Under the pieces are notes generated by a model. That model was not told where the DNA came from. It did not search any database and saw only the letters and a list, made by a program, of their open reading frames with translations. A DNA stretch of 64,000 nt from Paraburkholderia sp. NMBU_R16 (GTDB lineage Bacteria > Pseudomonadota > Gammaproteobacteria > Burkholderiales > Burkholderiaceae). This document shows positions 52,023-59,998 of this stretch, one piece after another (within the stretch, counting starts at the first letter, position 1; every line of letters starts with the position of its first letter). The position numbers and the translations under genes are program-made. The stretch spans positions 124,001-188,000 of the forward strand of contig NZ_JAAAYE010000004.1 in the NCBI RefSeq assembly GCF_013282575.1, given 5' to 3'.

Positions 52023-53273
52023 ATGGCACTCATCGTACATAAATACGGCGGCACTTCGATGGGCTCGGTGGAGCGCATCAAGAACGTTGCCAAGCGCGTC
52101 GCGAAATGGCGGCAGGCGGGCCACAAGTTGGTCGTCGTGCCTTCGGCCATGTCCGGCGAAACGAATCGCCTCCTTGCGCTTGCCAAGGAAATCTCGAGCC
52201 AGCCCGATCCGCGGGAGCTCGACGTCATCGCCGCGACTGGCGAGCAAGTCAGCGTGGGATTGTTGTCGATCGCGCTTCAGGAAGCGGGCGTCGACGCCGT
52301 CAGTTATGCGGGCTGGCAGGTTCCTGTCAGAACGGACAGCGCATTCACGAAGGCGCGCATCAGCGAGATCGACAGCGAGCGCATCATGCGCGATCTCGAT
52401 GCGGGCAAGGTCGTCGTGATCACGGGCTTTCAGGGCGTCGATCCAGAAGGTCATATCACGACGCTCGGCCGCGGCGGGTCGGACACGTCGGCGGTGGCGA
52501 TCGCCGCGGCGCTGGAAGCCGACGAGTGCCTGATTTTCACCGACGTGGACGGGGTCTATACGACGGATCCGCGCGTGGTCGAAGAAGCGCGCCGCCTCGA
52601 CCGTGTGACGTTCGAAGAAATGCTGGAAATGGCTAGCCTGGGCTCGAAGGTACTGCAGATCCGCTCGGTCGAGTTCGCCGGCAAGTACCGTGTCAAGACG
52701 CGCGTACTGTCCAGCCTGACCGATCCGATGATCGCGCTCGAAGAGGAAATGAACTCGGGCACGCTGATTACTTTTGAAGAAGACGAGACCATGGAAAAAG
52801 CAGTCATCTCCGGAATCGCGTTTCAGCGCGATGAGGCCCGCATTGCGGTGCGGGGTGTGCCCGACAAGCCGGGCATCGCATATCAGATTCTCGGCCCGGT
52901 GGCGGATGCGAACATCGACGTCGACATGATCATTCAGAACCAGAGCGTGCAGGGCAAGACCGATTTCACGTTCACGGTGCCGCGTAATGAGTATCAACGC
53001 GCGATGGATATCCTCACCAATAGCGTGAAGGGACATATAAGCGCTGAGGAAGTCGTCGGCGATCCGAAGGTGTCGAAGGTTTCGGTGGTGGGCGTGGGCA
53101 TGCGCTCGCACGTCGGCATCGCGAGCAAGATGTTCCGTACGCTGGCGGAAGAGGGCATCAATATCCAGATGATCGCGACTTCCGAAATCAAGATTTCGGT
53201 GCTCATCGACGAGAAGTACATGGAACTCGCCGTGCGCGCGCTTCATAAGGCGTTCGAACTCGATCAAATCTAA
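52023..53273 (+). CDS. lysC: aspartate kinase
   Basis: A 416-residue enzyme phosphorylating aspartate, the first step to lysine, methionine and threonine. The N-terminal kinase domain has VHKYGGTSMGSVERI and FQGVDPEGHITTLGRGGSDTSAVA; two ACT domains occupy about 265-416 and would bind lysine and/or threonine for feedback control. It is the monofunctional type usual in betaproteobacteria. Confidence 0.95.
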   Translation: MALIVHKYGGTSMGSVERIKNVAKRVAKWRQAGHKLVVVPSAMSGETNRLLALAKEISSQPDPRELDVIAATGEQVSVGLLSIALQEAGVDAVSYAGWQVPVRTDSAFTKARISEIDSERIMRDLDAGKVVVITGFQGVDPEGHITTLGRGGSDTSAVAIAAALEADECLIFTDVDGVYTTDPRVVEEARRLDRVTFEEMLEMASLGSKVLQIRSVEFAGKYRVKTRVLSSLTDPMIALEEEMNSGTLITFEEDETMEKAVISGIAFQRDEARIAVRGVPDKPGIAYQILGPVADANIDVDMIIQNQSVQGKTDFTFTVPRNEYQRAMDILTNSVKGHISAEEVVGDPKVSKVSVVGVGMRSHVGIASKMFRTLAEEGINIQMIATSEIKISVLIDEKYMELAVRALHKAFELDQI

Positions 53274-53386
53274 GGGCGTGCTGTGCGAATGAGCCCGGTT
53301 GCGGCCGGGCGGCGATGGGTCGTTGGATGGTCATGGGCAGCGTTGCGGTGCTCAAAAGCGATGCGGAAAAAAGTGCATCGTAAAAA

Positions 53387-53415
53387 TTGACCGATTCCGT
53401 TGTTCCCGCTATCAT
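53387..53415 (+). promoter_or_regulatory. sigma70-type promoter of tRNA-Ser
   Basis: TTGACC and TATCAT separated by 17 bases, ending 43 bases before the tRNA. It is the best sigma70-like promoter in this region. Confidence 0.65.
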
Positions 53416-53458
53416 CTTGGACTCGTTGCGCTGCCTCCCGGCGCTAACGAACAGTTTG

Positions 53459-53552
53459 GGAGACGTGGCCGAGAGGTCGAAGGCACTCCCCTGCTAAGGG
53501 AGCATCTGGGCCAAAACCTGGATCGAGGGTTCGAATCCCTCCGTCTCCGCCA
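53459..53552 (+). tRNA. tRNA-Ser(GCU)
   Basis: A 94-base class II tRNA. The acceptor stem GGAGACG pairs with CGTCTCC, followed by GCCA, so the CCA is encoded. The anticodon loop CTGCTAA gives anticodon GCU, reading AGC/AGU serine codons. A long variable arm follows, as expected for serine, then the T arm GGTTCGAATCC. It marks the border to the accessory region that follows. Confidence 0.95.
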
Positions 53553-53563
53553 TAAGCGGTGAC

Positions 53564-53598
53564 AAAGCCCCGCGAGTTCTCGGACTCGCGGGGCTTTT
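53564..53598 (+). terminator. rho-independent terminator of tRNA-Ser
   Basis: A 12-base-pair stem (AGCCCCGCGAGT with ACTCGCGGGGCT) around a six-base loop, followed by TTTTCATTTT, just downstream of the tRNA. Confidence 0.85.
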
Positions 53599-53713
53599 CA
53601 TTTTGGCCTCCATCGGAGGAAATAGGCTGTTCGCTGTCAACCTTAGCGCGTCCGTCACGCGACTAAAGGCTGAAATGCCGGGTTGAACCAAAAGTACCGA
53701 CGTTATTCGTCGT

Positions 53714-54406
53714 TCACCGTCGCCGAATGTCCTCAGCTCCGACGAGCGAAGACTCTTCGCTATGCAGAGGTTGGAGCGCAACTTGGACGATGTCCGCCAT
53801 GGCTTGGCCGAGCACCACATGCTGATCGGCGTCGAGGTGAATCCCGTCTCGGTGGCTCGTCGTCGTCACCGTCCCTGCGTCGAAAATCATGCAGCCGTGC
53901 GATCTTGCGATATCGCCGTACGCCTCTGCCAAGCCGACGCACCGGCCTTCGCTGCCGAGGAACTTTGGCATGACGGGCCCATCGGGCACCCTGATAGCTG
54001 GCGGCACGACGATCAGCGCGGGGGGCACGGGCATGCCGGGTTCTATAGGAGCACAGCGTATAGAATCGATCAATGCGCCCATGCCTTCTGCCGAATGCCA
54101 TGCAGTGTTTTCGTGGACCGTCTGGAAATCGTTGGTGCCGAGCATCACGATCACCAAGTCGAGAGGCGAGTGCATTTCGATCACTTGCTCAATGCCTACG
54201 ATGCCGTTGCGTCCGGGCTTGAAGGGATCGTCCCATGCTGTCCTGCGGCCGTTCAGGCAATTCTCGAACACGCGTGCTGCGACTCCTCGCACTCGTAGGG
54301 TGTTTTCCATCACGCCGGGCCAGCGCGCGTCGAACGGCAGGCGCTGACGGGTTCCGGGAACAATGCCCCAGGATAGCGAGTCGGCGTACACCAGAATCTG
54401 TTTCAT
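53714..54406 (-). CDS. SGNH/GDSL-family hydrolase
   Basis: A 230-residue esterase-fold protein without signal peptide. Block I is ILVYADSLSWG (ADS in place of GDS, Ser10 the nucleophile), block III is MLGTNDFQ, and block V is DGIHLDADQH with the catalytic Asp/His. It resembles arylesterase-like SGNH hydrolases acting on acyl or aryl esters. The ATG 54406 gives MKQILVYADS. It is downstream of a small ORF and the AbiE pair on the same strand. Confidence 0.85.
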   Translation of the reverse strand: MKQILVYADSLSWGIVPGTRQRLPFDARWPGVMENTLRVRGVAARVFENCLNGRRTAWDDPFKPGRNGIVGIEQVIEMHSPLDLVIVMLGTNDFQTVHENTAWHSAEGMGALIDSIRCAPIEPGMPVPPALIVVPPAIRVPDGPVMPKFLGSEGRCVGLAEAYGDIARSHGCMIFDAGTVTTTSHRDGIHLDADQHVVLGQAMADIVQVALQPLHSEESSLVGAEDIRRR

Positions 54407-54447
54407 ATCGATTGCAGCCGGACAAAGGAGCATGGGTGCGCCGGTTT

Positions 54448-54618
54448 TCAATAAACCATCTTCATGAGTTCGAGGGCCAGGATTCCACTCACTGCCGCCA
54501 TGGCAGCGATCGGGGCACTCATTGAGACGCCAAGCCAGATCGTCGCAAACGGCGCATTTGCGAGCCAGCCACCCCAATTCCGGCTGAACCCCGCCCCCAA
54601 TAGCAAGTAGCGTTGCAT
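54448..54618 (-). CDS. 56-codon ORF; N-terminus like a SIR2-like protein (possible remnant)
   Basis: A short ORF with a good ribosome binding site (AGGAGA eight bases before ATG). The first 20 residues, including LLLGAGFSRNWGGWLA, look like the Rossmann NAD-binding start of SIR2-like proteins found in phage defence. After about residue 24 the sequence changes to a hydrophobic helix-like stretch (ATIWLGVSMSAPIAAMAAV) and ends at MKMVY. This looks like the start of a large gene fused to unrelated DNA by deletion, yet it could be a translated small membrane peptide. Confidence 0.5.
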   Translation of the reverse strand: MQRYLLLGAGFSRNWGGWLANAPFATIWLGVSMSAPIAAMAAVSGILALELMKMVY

Positions 54619-54691
54619 GATCTGTCTCCTGGTCTACTGGACCTCGTCGGCACGGGAGCGAGAAGAGCGCTTCGAGTATCGTGTTAATCAG

Positions 54692-55714
54692 TCACGCGTC
54701 TCTTCTGTTTATCTTGCCTTCGATGTCGGCGCATACCTGCATGAGCTGATCGAAGGTTGCAGGGTCGCCGAGCAATATTGCGTCATCCAACATGGCGCCG
54801 TAGTCGTCGGCAAGGGCTTTGCGCGCATCTCCTTCGGGAACGAGCCGTAGCTGTCCCTGCGCTGAGTTGGTGTAGTCGATGACCGTGCCGTTAGCGTCTT
54901 TCTCGATGAAGAAGATGGACTTGTGCTGGGCGACCATGGTCGAGACAGCGCGGTCGGACTCGACTTCGTCGAAGTACGCACTGCGCGCAATCGCAGCGAG
55001 ATCGTGCCAATGCCGGGCATAGCGTTCGCCACGGATACGGCCTTGTGCGCAGTACACATGCGCTGCAGTCGCTTTCTCCCAGAAAGTCCGGGCGAGGCTC
55101 ATGACCAGCGGTGAAGCTGTTGGAAACGACACCTCAGGTACATGTCCGTCGATGTCGCACGTGATCGGCATGATCTGATGCGGTTCTCCAGTAGCACGGG
55201 CGCCAAATTCCAGCGTGACTACCGGTGCCACATAGCCAGTCCCCTCTGCGAGGGGAGGGTAACGCACGAATAACTTGTCGTTTTCTGGCCCGCCAAGCTC
55301 AACCTGTGCATCTAGGCCATCGTGTTCCAGCGATGCCTGAATGACGGGTTGGACGTTCGTTCTGATCCAATTCGGAAGCCGGTGGCGTACGGCTTGAGTC
55401 CATTTACTGGCTCGGCTGCGGCTGGATGGCAGTTCGTCACCGTCGCCAATCAGATCCGGTATCAGCTTGCGAATATCGTAGGTCAGGTCAATGTCTTCGG
55501 AGAAGCGATCGATGATCTTGTAGGCCTTGGATAGGGAGGTACCGCCTTTGAAGGTGAGGTCGGCGGACAAGGGCGACTCGAAGAGCGCGCGCAGTGTCCA
55601 CACGACCCATACATCCTTTTCAAGCAGGTGCGCAGGACGTCCCGTTTGATCGCGCGCGTATTCCAGTGCTTCGCGCCGATCGTCCGCGCTAAGACCGAAG
55701 AAGTACTCAGCCAT
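54692..55714 (-). CDS. abiEii: AbiEii-family nucleotidyltransferase toxin
   Basis: A 340-residue toxin of the type IV AbiE system. The nucleotidyltransferase motif is FKGGTSLSKAYKIIDRFSEDIDL, with GGTS at 57-60 and the metal Asp pair at 74 and 76. AbiEii-type enzymes transfer nucleotides to tRNA or similar targets and cause growth arrest during phage infection. The start overlaps the stop of the upstream antitoxin-like gene. Confidence 0.87.
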   Translation of the reverse strand: MAEYFFGLSADDRREALEYARDQTGRPAHLLEKDVWVVWTLRALFESPLSADLTFKGGTSLSKAYKIIDRFSEDIDLTYDIRKLIPDLIGDGDELPSSRSRASKWTQAVRHRLPNWIRTNVQPVIQASLEHDGLDAQVELGGPENDKLFVRYPPLAEGTGYVAPVVTLEFGARATGEPHQIMPITCDIDGHVPEVSFPTASPLVMSLARTFWEKATAAHVYCAQGRIRGERYARHWHDLAAIARSAYFDEVESDRAVSTMVAQHKSIFFIEKDANGTVIDYTNSAQGQLRLVPEGDARKALADDYGAMLDDAILLGDPATFDQLMQVCADIEGKINRRDA

Positions 55715-56303
55715 GCGCAGCTTCCTGACCGATGGCCTGAGCCATCCACGACGGCAGGATAGCCCGGGCAGACGTCAGCGTTTGCCATTCCGTTGCGGGA
55801 AGGGTGCGGTGCAGTGCCGCTAGAGATCTGCCGGCATGTGTCGGCCCCATCCAGGCCAGCGCGCGCACCGCGGCGCCGGCGGCCCCGTTACCCAGCGCCA
55901 GCATCCAGCGGGGGGCGTGTTTGACCAGCAACTCCGAGCGTCCGAGCTTCAGCTTCCGGGTACGCCCCGACGTCACGTAGACCTCCCGCGTCGGCACCTG
56001 CTGGGTCAGGCCGAGTGCGTTCGCAGCACTGGCGCCGTGCGGGGCGATGGTTTCGCCGCTTTGCTCGGCCATGGCTTTCACGACCTTCCCCGGCGCAGGG
56101 GCGCGCGAGCCGAACCGGCTGGAGACGGGGGCGACATAGGTGCCGCGCGCCACGCGCATAAGCTTGCCGGCCTTGCTGAGGCGCGAAAACGCCTGGTCGA
56201 CCGCAACGCGGCTTCCCAGATGCAGGAATTCCTTCGGCGACAGCACGCCGCCCTCGGGGAGAGACCGGGCGTGGAGCAGGATGGTTTCGGGGAGCGTGTT
56301 CAT
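55707..56303 (-). CDS. DUF6088 / AbiEi-like antitoxin
   Basis: A 198-residue protein with an N-terminal winged-helix (about 20-60: GVLSPKEFLHLGSRVAVDQAFSRLSKAGKLMRV, then RGTYVAP) and a C-terminal domain with GASAANALGLTQQVPTREVYVTSGR. It is the partner gene of AbiEii: antitoxin and likely autorepressor. GAGG precedes the ATG. Confidence 0.82.
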   Translation of the reverse strand: MNTLPETILLHARSLPEGGVLSPKEFLHLGSRVAVDQAFSRLSKAGKLMRVARGTYVAPVSSRFGSRAPAPGKVVKAMAEQSGETIAPHGASAANALGLTQQVPTREVYVTSGRTRKLKLGRSELLVKHAPRWMLALGNGAAGAAVRALAWMGPTHAGRSLAALHRTLPATEWQTLTSARAILPSWMAQAIGQEAAHG

Positions 56304-56650
56304 GGATACCTCACGTGTAAGGAATTATACACAGTTTCTGACATCAGGCATCAAGGCCGCGGCGCAGGCTGGGGCAACGGCCCAGGCGCTTTTCGCCGGG
56401 CTTCGATGCGACGGGCGATTAAAATTTGTTGACGATATCAACGATGGGTTGATTGCCATCGCGGCTTCGTAGCAGTCTCGTGGGAACAATGGCGCCAGCC
56501 GCCTGGATCTGCCGATCCACCCAAGCTGGTGGGATCGCCACGGTGGCCAAATTCGCGTTCGGCCGCGAGAGACATCCACGCGCGCGTCTGTTCGTCAGGG
56601 AGTCCGGTGGACGCAGGGTTGGCGATGCCAGGTTTTGAGCGATGCGATGA
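56304..56650. other. 347-base gap between the AbiE pair and the efflux channel gene
   Basis: No supported gene. The end next to the AbiEi-like gene holds its promoter. The remainder has short open frames with no recognisable domain and may be eroded accessory DNA. Confidence 0.5.
56324..56354 (-). promoter_or_regulatory. putative promoter of the AbiE operon
   Basis: Minus-strand TATAAT (56324-56329) lies 21 bases before the AbiEi-like ATG; a TTGATG -35-like element (56349-56354) sits 19 bases further upstream. The -10 is perfect, the spacing is long. Confidence 0.5.
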
Positions 56651-58106
56651 CTACTTGCTGGCTACGGCCTCGGAACCACGAGACTGCCAACCGCCGCCGA
56701 GTGCCTTGAAGGCCGCGACTGCTGCACGTGCTGATTCCGTCTGCGCCTGTGCTCGCTCATCGGAGGCGCGTAGCAAGCTCTCATCGGCTTGCAGCACTTC
56801 GATCAGGCTGACGACGCCTTTCTGATAGGCGGCGAACGAGGCCGTTCGCGCACGGCTCAGCGAGTCGACGCCCTGAGCCAGGATAGCCGCCTGATCTTCG
56901 CGCTTGACGAGTGCCGAAAAAGCATTCTCCACGTCCTCGGTCGCGTGCAGTGCGGCAAGCCGATACGCCGCCCTCGGCCTTCTGGCCCTTGGCCTGGTCG
57001 ATCTGCGCATTGATGCGGCCGAAGTCGAACAGACGCCAGCGCAGGCCGAACACGCCGGCCGCTTGATTGGCACCGCTTGTGAACAGGTTGCCACTGGCCA
57101 CGGAGGTCGCGCTGCCGATCAGCCCACTCAGCGAGAGCTTGGGGTAGTACTCGGCGATGGCGGCGCCAATACGCGCATTGGATGCTGCGAGGCGGCGCTC
57201 GGCAACGATGAGGTCGGGGCGGCGTCTGAGCAGTTCGCCCGGCGACCCCGTGGCCGCGATCTGCGGGGCGACCGGGATGTCGCGCGTTTCCATCAGTTCG
57301 GCGCGGTGCGTGCCGGGTTGCGCGCCCATCATGACGTCGAGTGCGTTCATCGCTGCGTCCAGGCCCGTTTCGAGCACCGGCACCGAGGCCCGGACCTGAG
57401 CAAGCGCGCCTTCAGCCTGCTTGACCTGGAGTTCGGCCGCCAATCCTTTGCCATACAGAAGATTGATCGTTGAAAGCAGGTCTTGCTGAGTTTGCACTTG
57501 CCGCTGCGCCACGTTCAGACGGGCTTGCAGGCCACGGATGGTGATATAGATGTCGGCGGTTTGGGCGGCCACCGCCAATCGAGTGGCCGCTGCGCCGGCT
57601 TCCGAAGCCTGGTAGTCGGCAAGCGCCGCTTCCCGTCCGCGACGCAGGCCCCCGAACACGTCCACCTCCCAACTGGCGGTGAGATCGGCTTCGTATTGGT
57701 TGCCGTGGCGATCAAAACCGGGCGTCGAATTCAAGATCCGGCCCAGCGGCGTTTCGACGGATTGGTAAACTCTCGCGGCCTGACCGCTGACATTGGCGGA
57801 GGGAAGCAACGCGGCATTCGCTGCGCCAAGTCCGGCGCGTGCCTGCGCGACGCGAGCGGCGGCCTGCGCGAGGTCGAGATTCTGGTCCAATGCAAGCGCG
57901 ACGAATCGCGTCAGTTGCGGATCCCCGAAACCCGTCCACCATGTCGTCAGATCGGCACTCGCAGCCGCGTGCCGGTGCTCGACCGAGGCTTGGCCTTGGA
58001 ACTGCTCCGGCATGGATACGTCAGGCCGGACGTAGTCGGGGCCGACCGCGCACCCCGTCAAGAGGCCGGCGGCGATGTACAAAGCAACGATGTGTCTGGG
58101 CAGCAT
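56651..58106 (-). pseudogene. RND efflux outer-membrane channel (OprM/NodT-like), frameshifted
   Basis: Encodes a TolC-family outer-membrane lipoprotein channel. The lipobox is LLTGC with Cys19, followed by AVGPDYVRPDV, the alternating coiled-coil/beta-barrel halves and PDLIVAERRLAASNARIGAAIAEYYPKLSLSG. The frame continues to about residue 378 (DQAKGQKAE) and then shifts: the sequence AAYRLAALHATEDVENAFSALVKRE continues in the next frame to the end. One extra G in a GGG run (plus-strand CCC at 56971-56973) explains it. Either real inactivation or a sequencing error. It diverges from the TetR gene; adaptor and pump lie on the other side. Confidence 0.85.
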
Positions 58107-58133
58107 GAGGATTTCGCTCGCAATGATGTGATG

Positions 58134-58157
58134 GTGACTATAATACAAAAAAGTCAC
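58134..58157. promoter_or_regulatory. TetR operator 1, overlapping the tetR promoter
   Basis: Inverted repeat GTGACT-N12-AGTCAC between the channel gene and the divergent tetR gene. A TATAAT (58139-58144) on the plus strand lies within it, so binding would block tetR and probably the channel gene. Same layout as operator 2. Confidence 0.75.
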
Positions 58158-58195
58158 TAGTTGTTACTTCCTGACGTTGGCAATAAGCTGGAGCT

Positions 58196-58807
58196 ATGAA
58201 AAAAGCAATCCCTTCCCCCGTTCGTGGCCCGGCCGACCACGAGGTGCGCAATCAGATCGTGGCGGCTGCCACCGAGCACTTCAGCCGGTATGGCTACGAG
58301 AAAACGACCGTCTCCGACCTCGCCAAGGCGATCGGCTTCTCGAAGGCGTACATCTACAAGTTCTTCGAGTCCAAGCAGGCGATCGGCGAAATGATCTGTG
58401 CGAACTGCCTGAGCCAGATCGAAGCCGAGGTCAGGGCGGCTGTGGCGGAGGCCGAGCTGCCGCCCGAGAAGCTGCGGCGCATGTTCAAGGTCTCCACTCA
58501 GGCGAGCCTTCGCCTGTTTTTCCAGGACCGCAAGCTTTACGAGATCGCGGCATCGGCGGCCACTGAACAGTGGCAGGCCGTGCGTGCGTATGAGGAGCGC
58601 GTCCAGCAGTTGCTTCAGGACGTCCTGCAAGAGGGCAGGCAGAGTGGGGACTTCGAGCGCAAAACGCCCCTGGATGAGACTGCCATGGCGATTTACCTCG
58701 TTCTGCGACCGTACCTCAATCCGCTACTGCTGCAGCACAGTTTCGATTACACGGATACGGCGCCGGCGCACCTGTCGAGCCTCGTCCTTCGCAGTCTGTC
58801 CCCTTGA
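58196..58807 (+). CDS. TetR/AcrR-family transcriptional regulator
   Basis: A 203-residue repressor. The helix-turn-helix is at about residues 30-62 (KTTVSDLAKAIGFSKAYIYKFFESK). The C-terminal ligand-binding part is divergent. It sits between the channel gene and the adaptor gene, with operator-like repeats on both sides, so it very likely controls the efflux cluster and itself. Confidence 0.92.
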   Translation: MKKAIPSPVRGPADHEVRNQIVAAATEHFSRYGYEKTTVSDLAKAIGFSKAYIYKFFESKQAIGEMICANCLSQIEAEVRAAVAEAELPPEKLRRMFKVSTQASLRLFFQDRKLYEIAASAATEQWQAVRAYEERVQQLLQDVLQEGRQSGDFERKTPLDETAMAIYLVLRPYLNPLLLQHSFDYTDTAPAHLSSLVLRSLSP

Positions 58808-58816
58808 AACTTCGGT

Positions 58817-58840
58817 GTGACTATTGACTAATTTGGTCAC
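58817..58840. promoter_or_regulatory. TetR operator 2, upstream of the adaptor gene
   Basis: GTGACT-N12-GGTCAC, the same half-sites and same 12-base spacer length as operator 1, between the tetR stop and the adaptor gene. A TTGACT (58825-58830) in the spacer may be a -35 element. Confidence 0.72.
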
Positions 58841-58885
58841 TTGAACAACAATGAAAGCCGTCATCACTTCGCCGATGAGACTTTC

Positions 58886-59998
58886 ATGCGCTCCCGCCGC
58901 CTGGTTTCCTTTGTCGTTTGTGCCTTGCCGTTTGCGCTCGTCGCTTGCGGCGGTAAGGCCCCCTCAGATCCGCGCACCGAGGTGCCGCTCGTGCGTTCCG
59001 CGATCGTTCAGAACGCGACCGCCGCATCGCGTTCGTTTACGGGAACCGTAGCCGCACGAGTGCAGAGCGACCTCGGGTTCCGGGTGTCGGGCAAGGTGCT
59101 CGAGCGGCTGGTGGATGCGGGGCAGACCGTCAAACGTGGCCAGCCGCTCATGCGCATCGATCCCGTCGATCTGAAGCTGGCCGCGCAGGCTCAGCAGGAG
59201 GCAGTTGCGGCCGCGCGAGCCCGAGCGCTGCAGACGGCGGGCGATGAAGCTCGTTACCGCGATCTGCGCGGTACCGGCGCGATATCGGCTTCGGCCTACG
59301 ACCAGGTCAAGTCGGCGGCGGATGCGGCCAAAGCCCAGCTCAGTGCCGCCGAAGCGCAAGCCGACGTGGCACGTAACGCGACCCGATATGCCGAGCTGGT
59401 GGCGGACGCGGATGGTGTCGTCATGGAAACGCTGGCCGAACCGGGTCAAGTCGTCGCAGCGGGGCAGACCGTGGTGCGCTTGGCTCACGCCGGACGTCGC
59501 GAGGCCGTCATCCAGTTGCCCGAAACGTTGCGCCCCGAGATCGGTTCAGTGGCGCATGCGACACTCTTCGGCACGCAAGGCGTAAGCGTCCCGGCTACGC
59601 TTCGCCAACTCTCCGATACTGCGGATCGCCTCACGCGCACGTTCGAGGCGCGGTATGTCCTGCAAGGAGAACTGGCCAACGCGCCGTTGGGCGCCACGGT
59701 GACGATCGAGATTCCGGATGCGCGCTCGTCCGTGCAAGGTGGGTTGAAGGTGCCGATGGGTGCCCTGTTCGACGCGGGCAAGGGACCGGGAGTGTGGGTC
59801 ATCGACAGCAACCCGGCCAAGGTGTCCTGGCGGCCGGTTTCGATCCAGCATCTGGATGACGACAGCGCACGCGTCATCGGTCAAGTCCAGCCGGGCGACA
59901 GGATCGTCGCGCTCGGCGCACATCTGCTGCACGAAGGCGAGCGGATTCGGGTGGCAGGCCAAGCCGTTGCCGCGGCGACTGAAGGAGTCCGTCCGTGA
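58886..59998 (+). CDS. RND efflux periplasmic adaptor (membrane fusion protein)
   Basis: A 370-residue lipoprotein adaptor linking pump and outer-membrane channel. The lipobox ends LVAC with Cys21. It has the lipoyl halves (FRVSGKVLERLVDAGQTVKRGQPL and VADADGVVMETLAEPGQVVAAGQ), a helical hairpin between them and the beta-barrel and membrane-proximal domains. ATG 58886 gives a signal peptide; a TTG 15 codons upstream is also in frame. Overlaps the pump gene by four bases. Confidence 0.92.
   Translation: MRSRRLVSFVVCALPFALVACGGKAPSDPRTEVPLVRSAIVQNATAASRSFTGTVAARVQSDLGFRVSGKVLERLVDAGQTVKRGQPLMRIDPVDLKLAAQAQQEAVAAARARALQTAGDEARYRDLRGTGAISASAYDQVKSAADAAKAQLSAAEAQADVARNATRYAELVADADGVVMETLAEPGQVVAAGQTVVRLAHAGRREAVIQLPETLRPEIGSVAHATLFGTQGVSVPATLRQLSDTADRLTRTFEARYVLQGELANAPLGATVTIEIPDARSSVQGGLKVPMGALFDAGKGPGVWVIDSNPAKVSWRPVSIQHLDDDSARVIGQVQPGDRIVALGAHLLHEGERIRVAGQAVAAATEGVRP

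Noticed and set aside
53494-53820. Open frame antisense to tRNA-Ser ending in a MAETEGFEPSIQ-like peptide
   Set aside because: That peptide is the well-known antisense translation of a tRNA gene and is not a real protein.
54617-54850. 77-codon plus-strand open frame overlapping the AbiEii gene end
   Set aside because: It is mostly antisense to AbiEii, has no start signal and no domain.
56325-56579. 84-codon minus-strand open frame upstream of the AbiEi-like gene
   Set aside because: No recognisable domain or ribosome binding site; it spans the AbiE promoter. Treated as non-coding.
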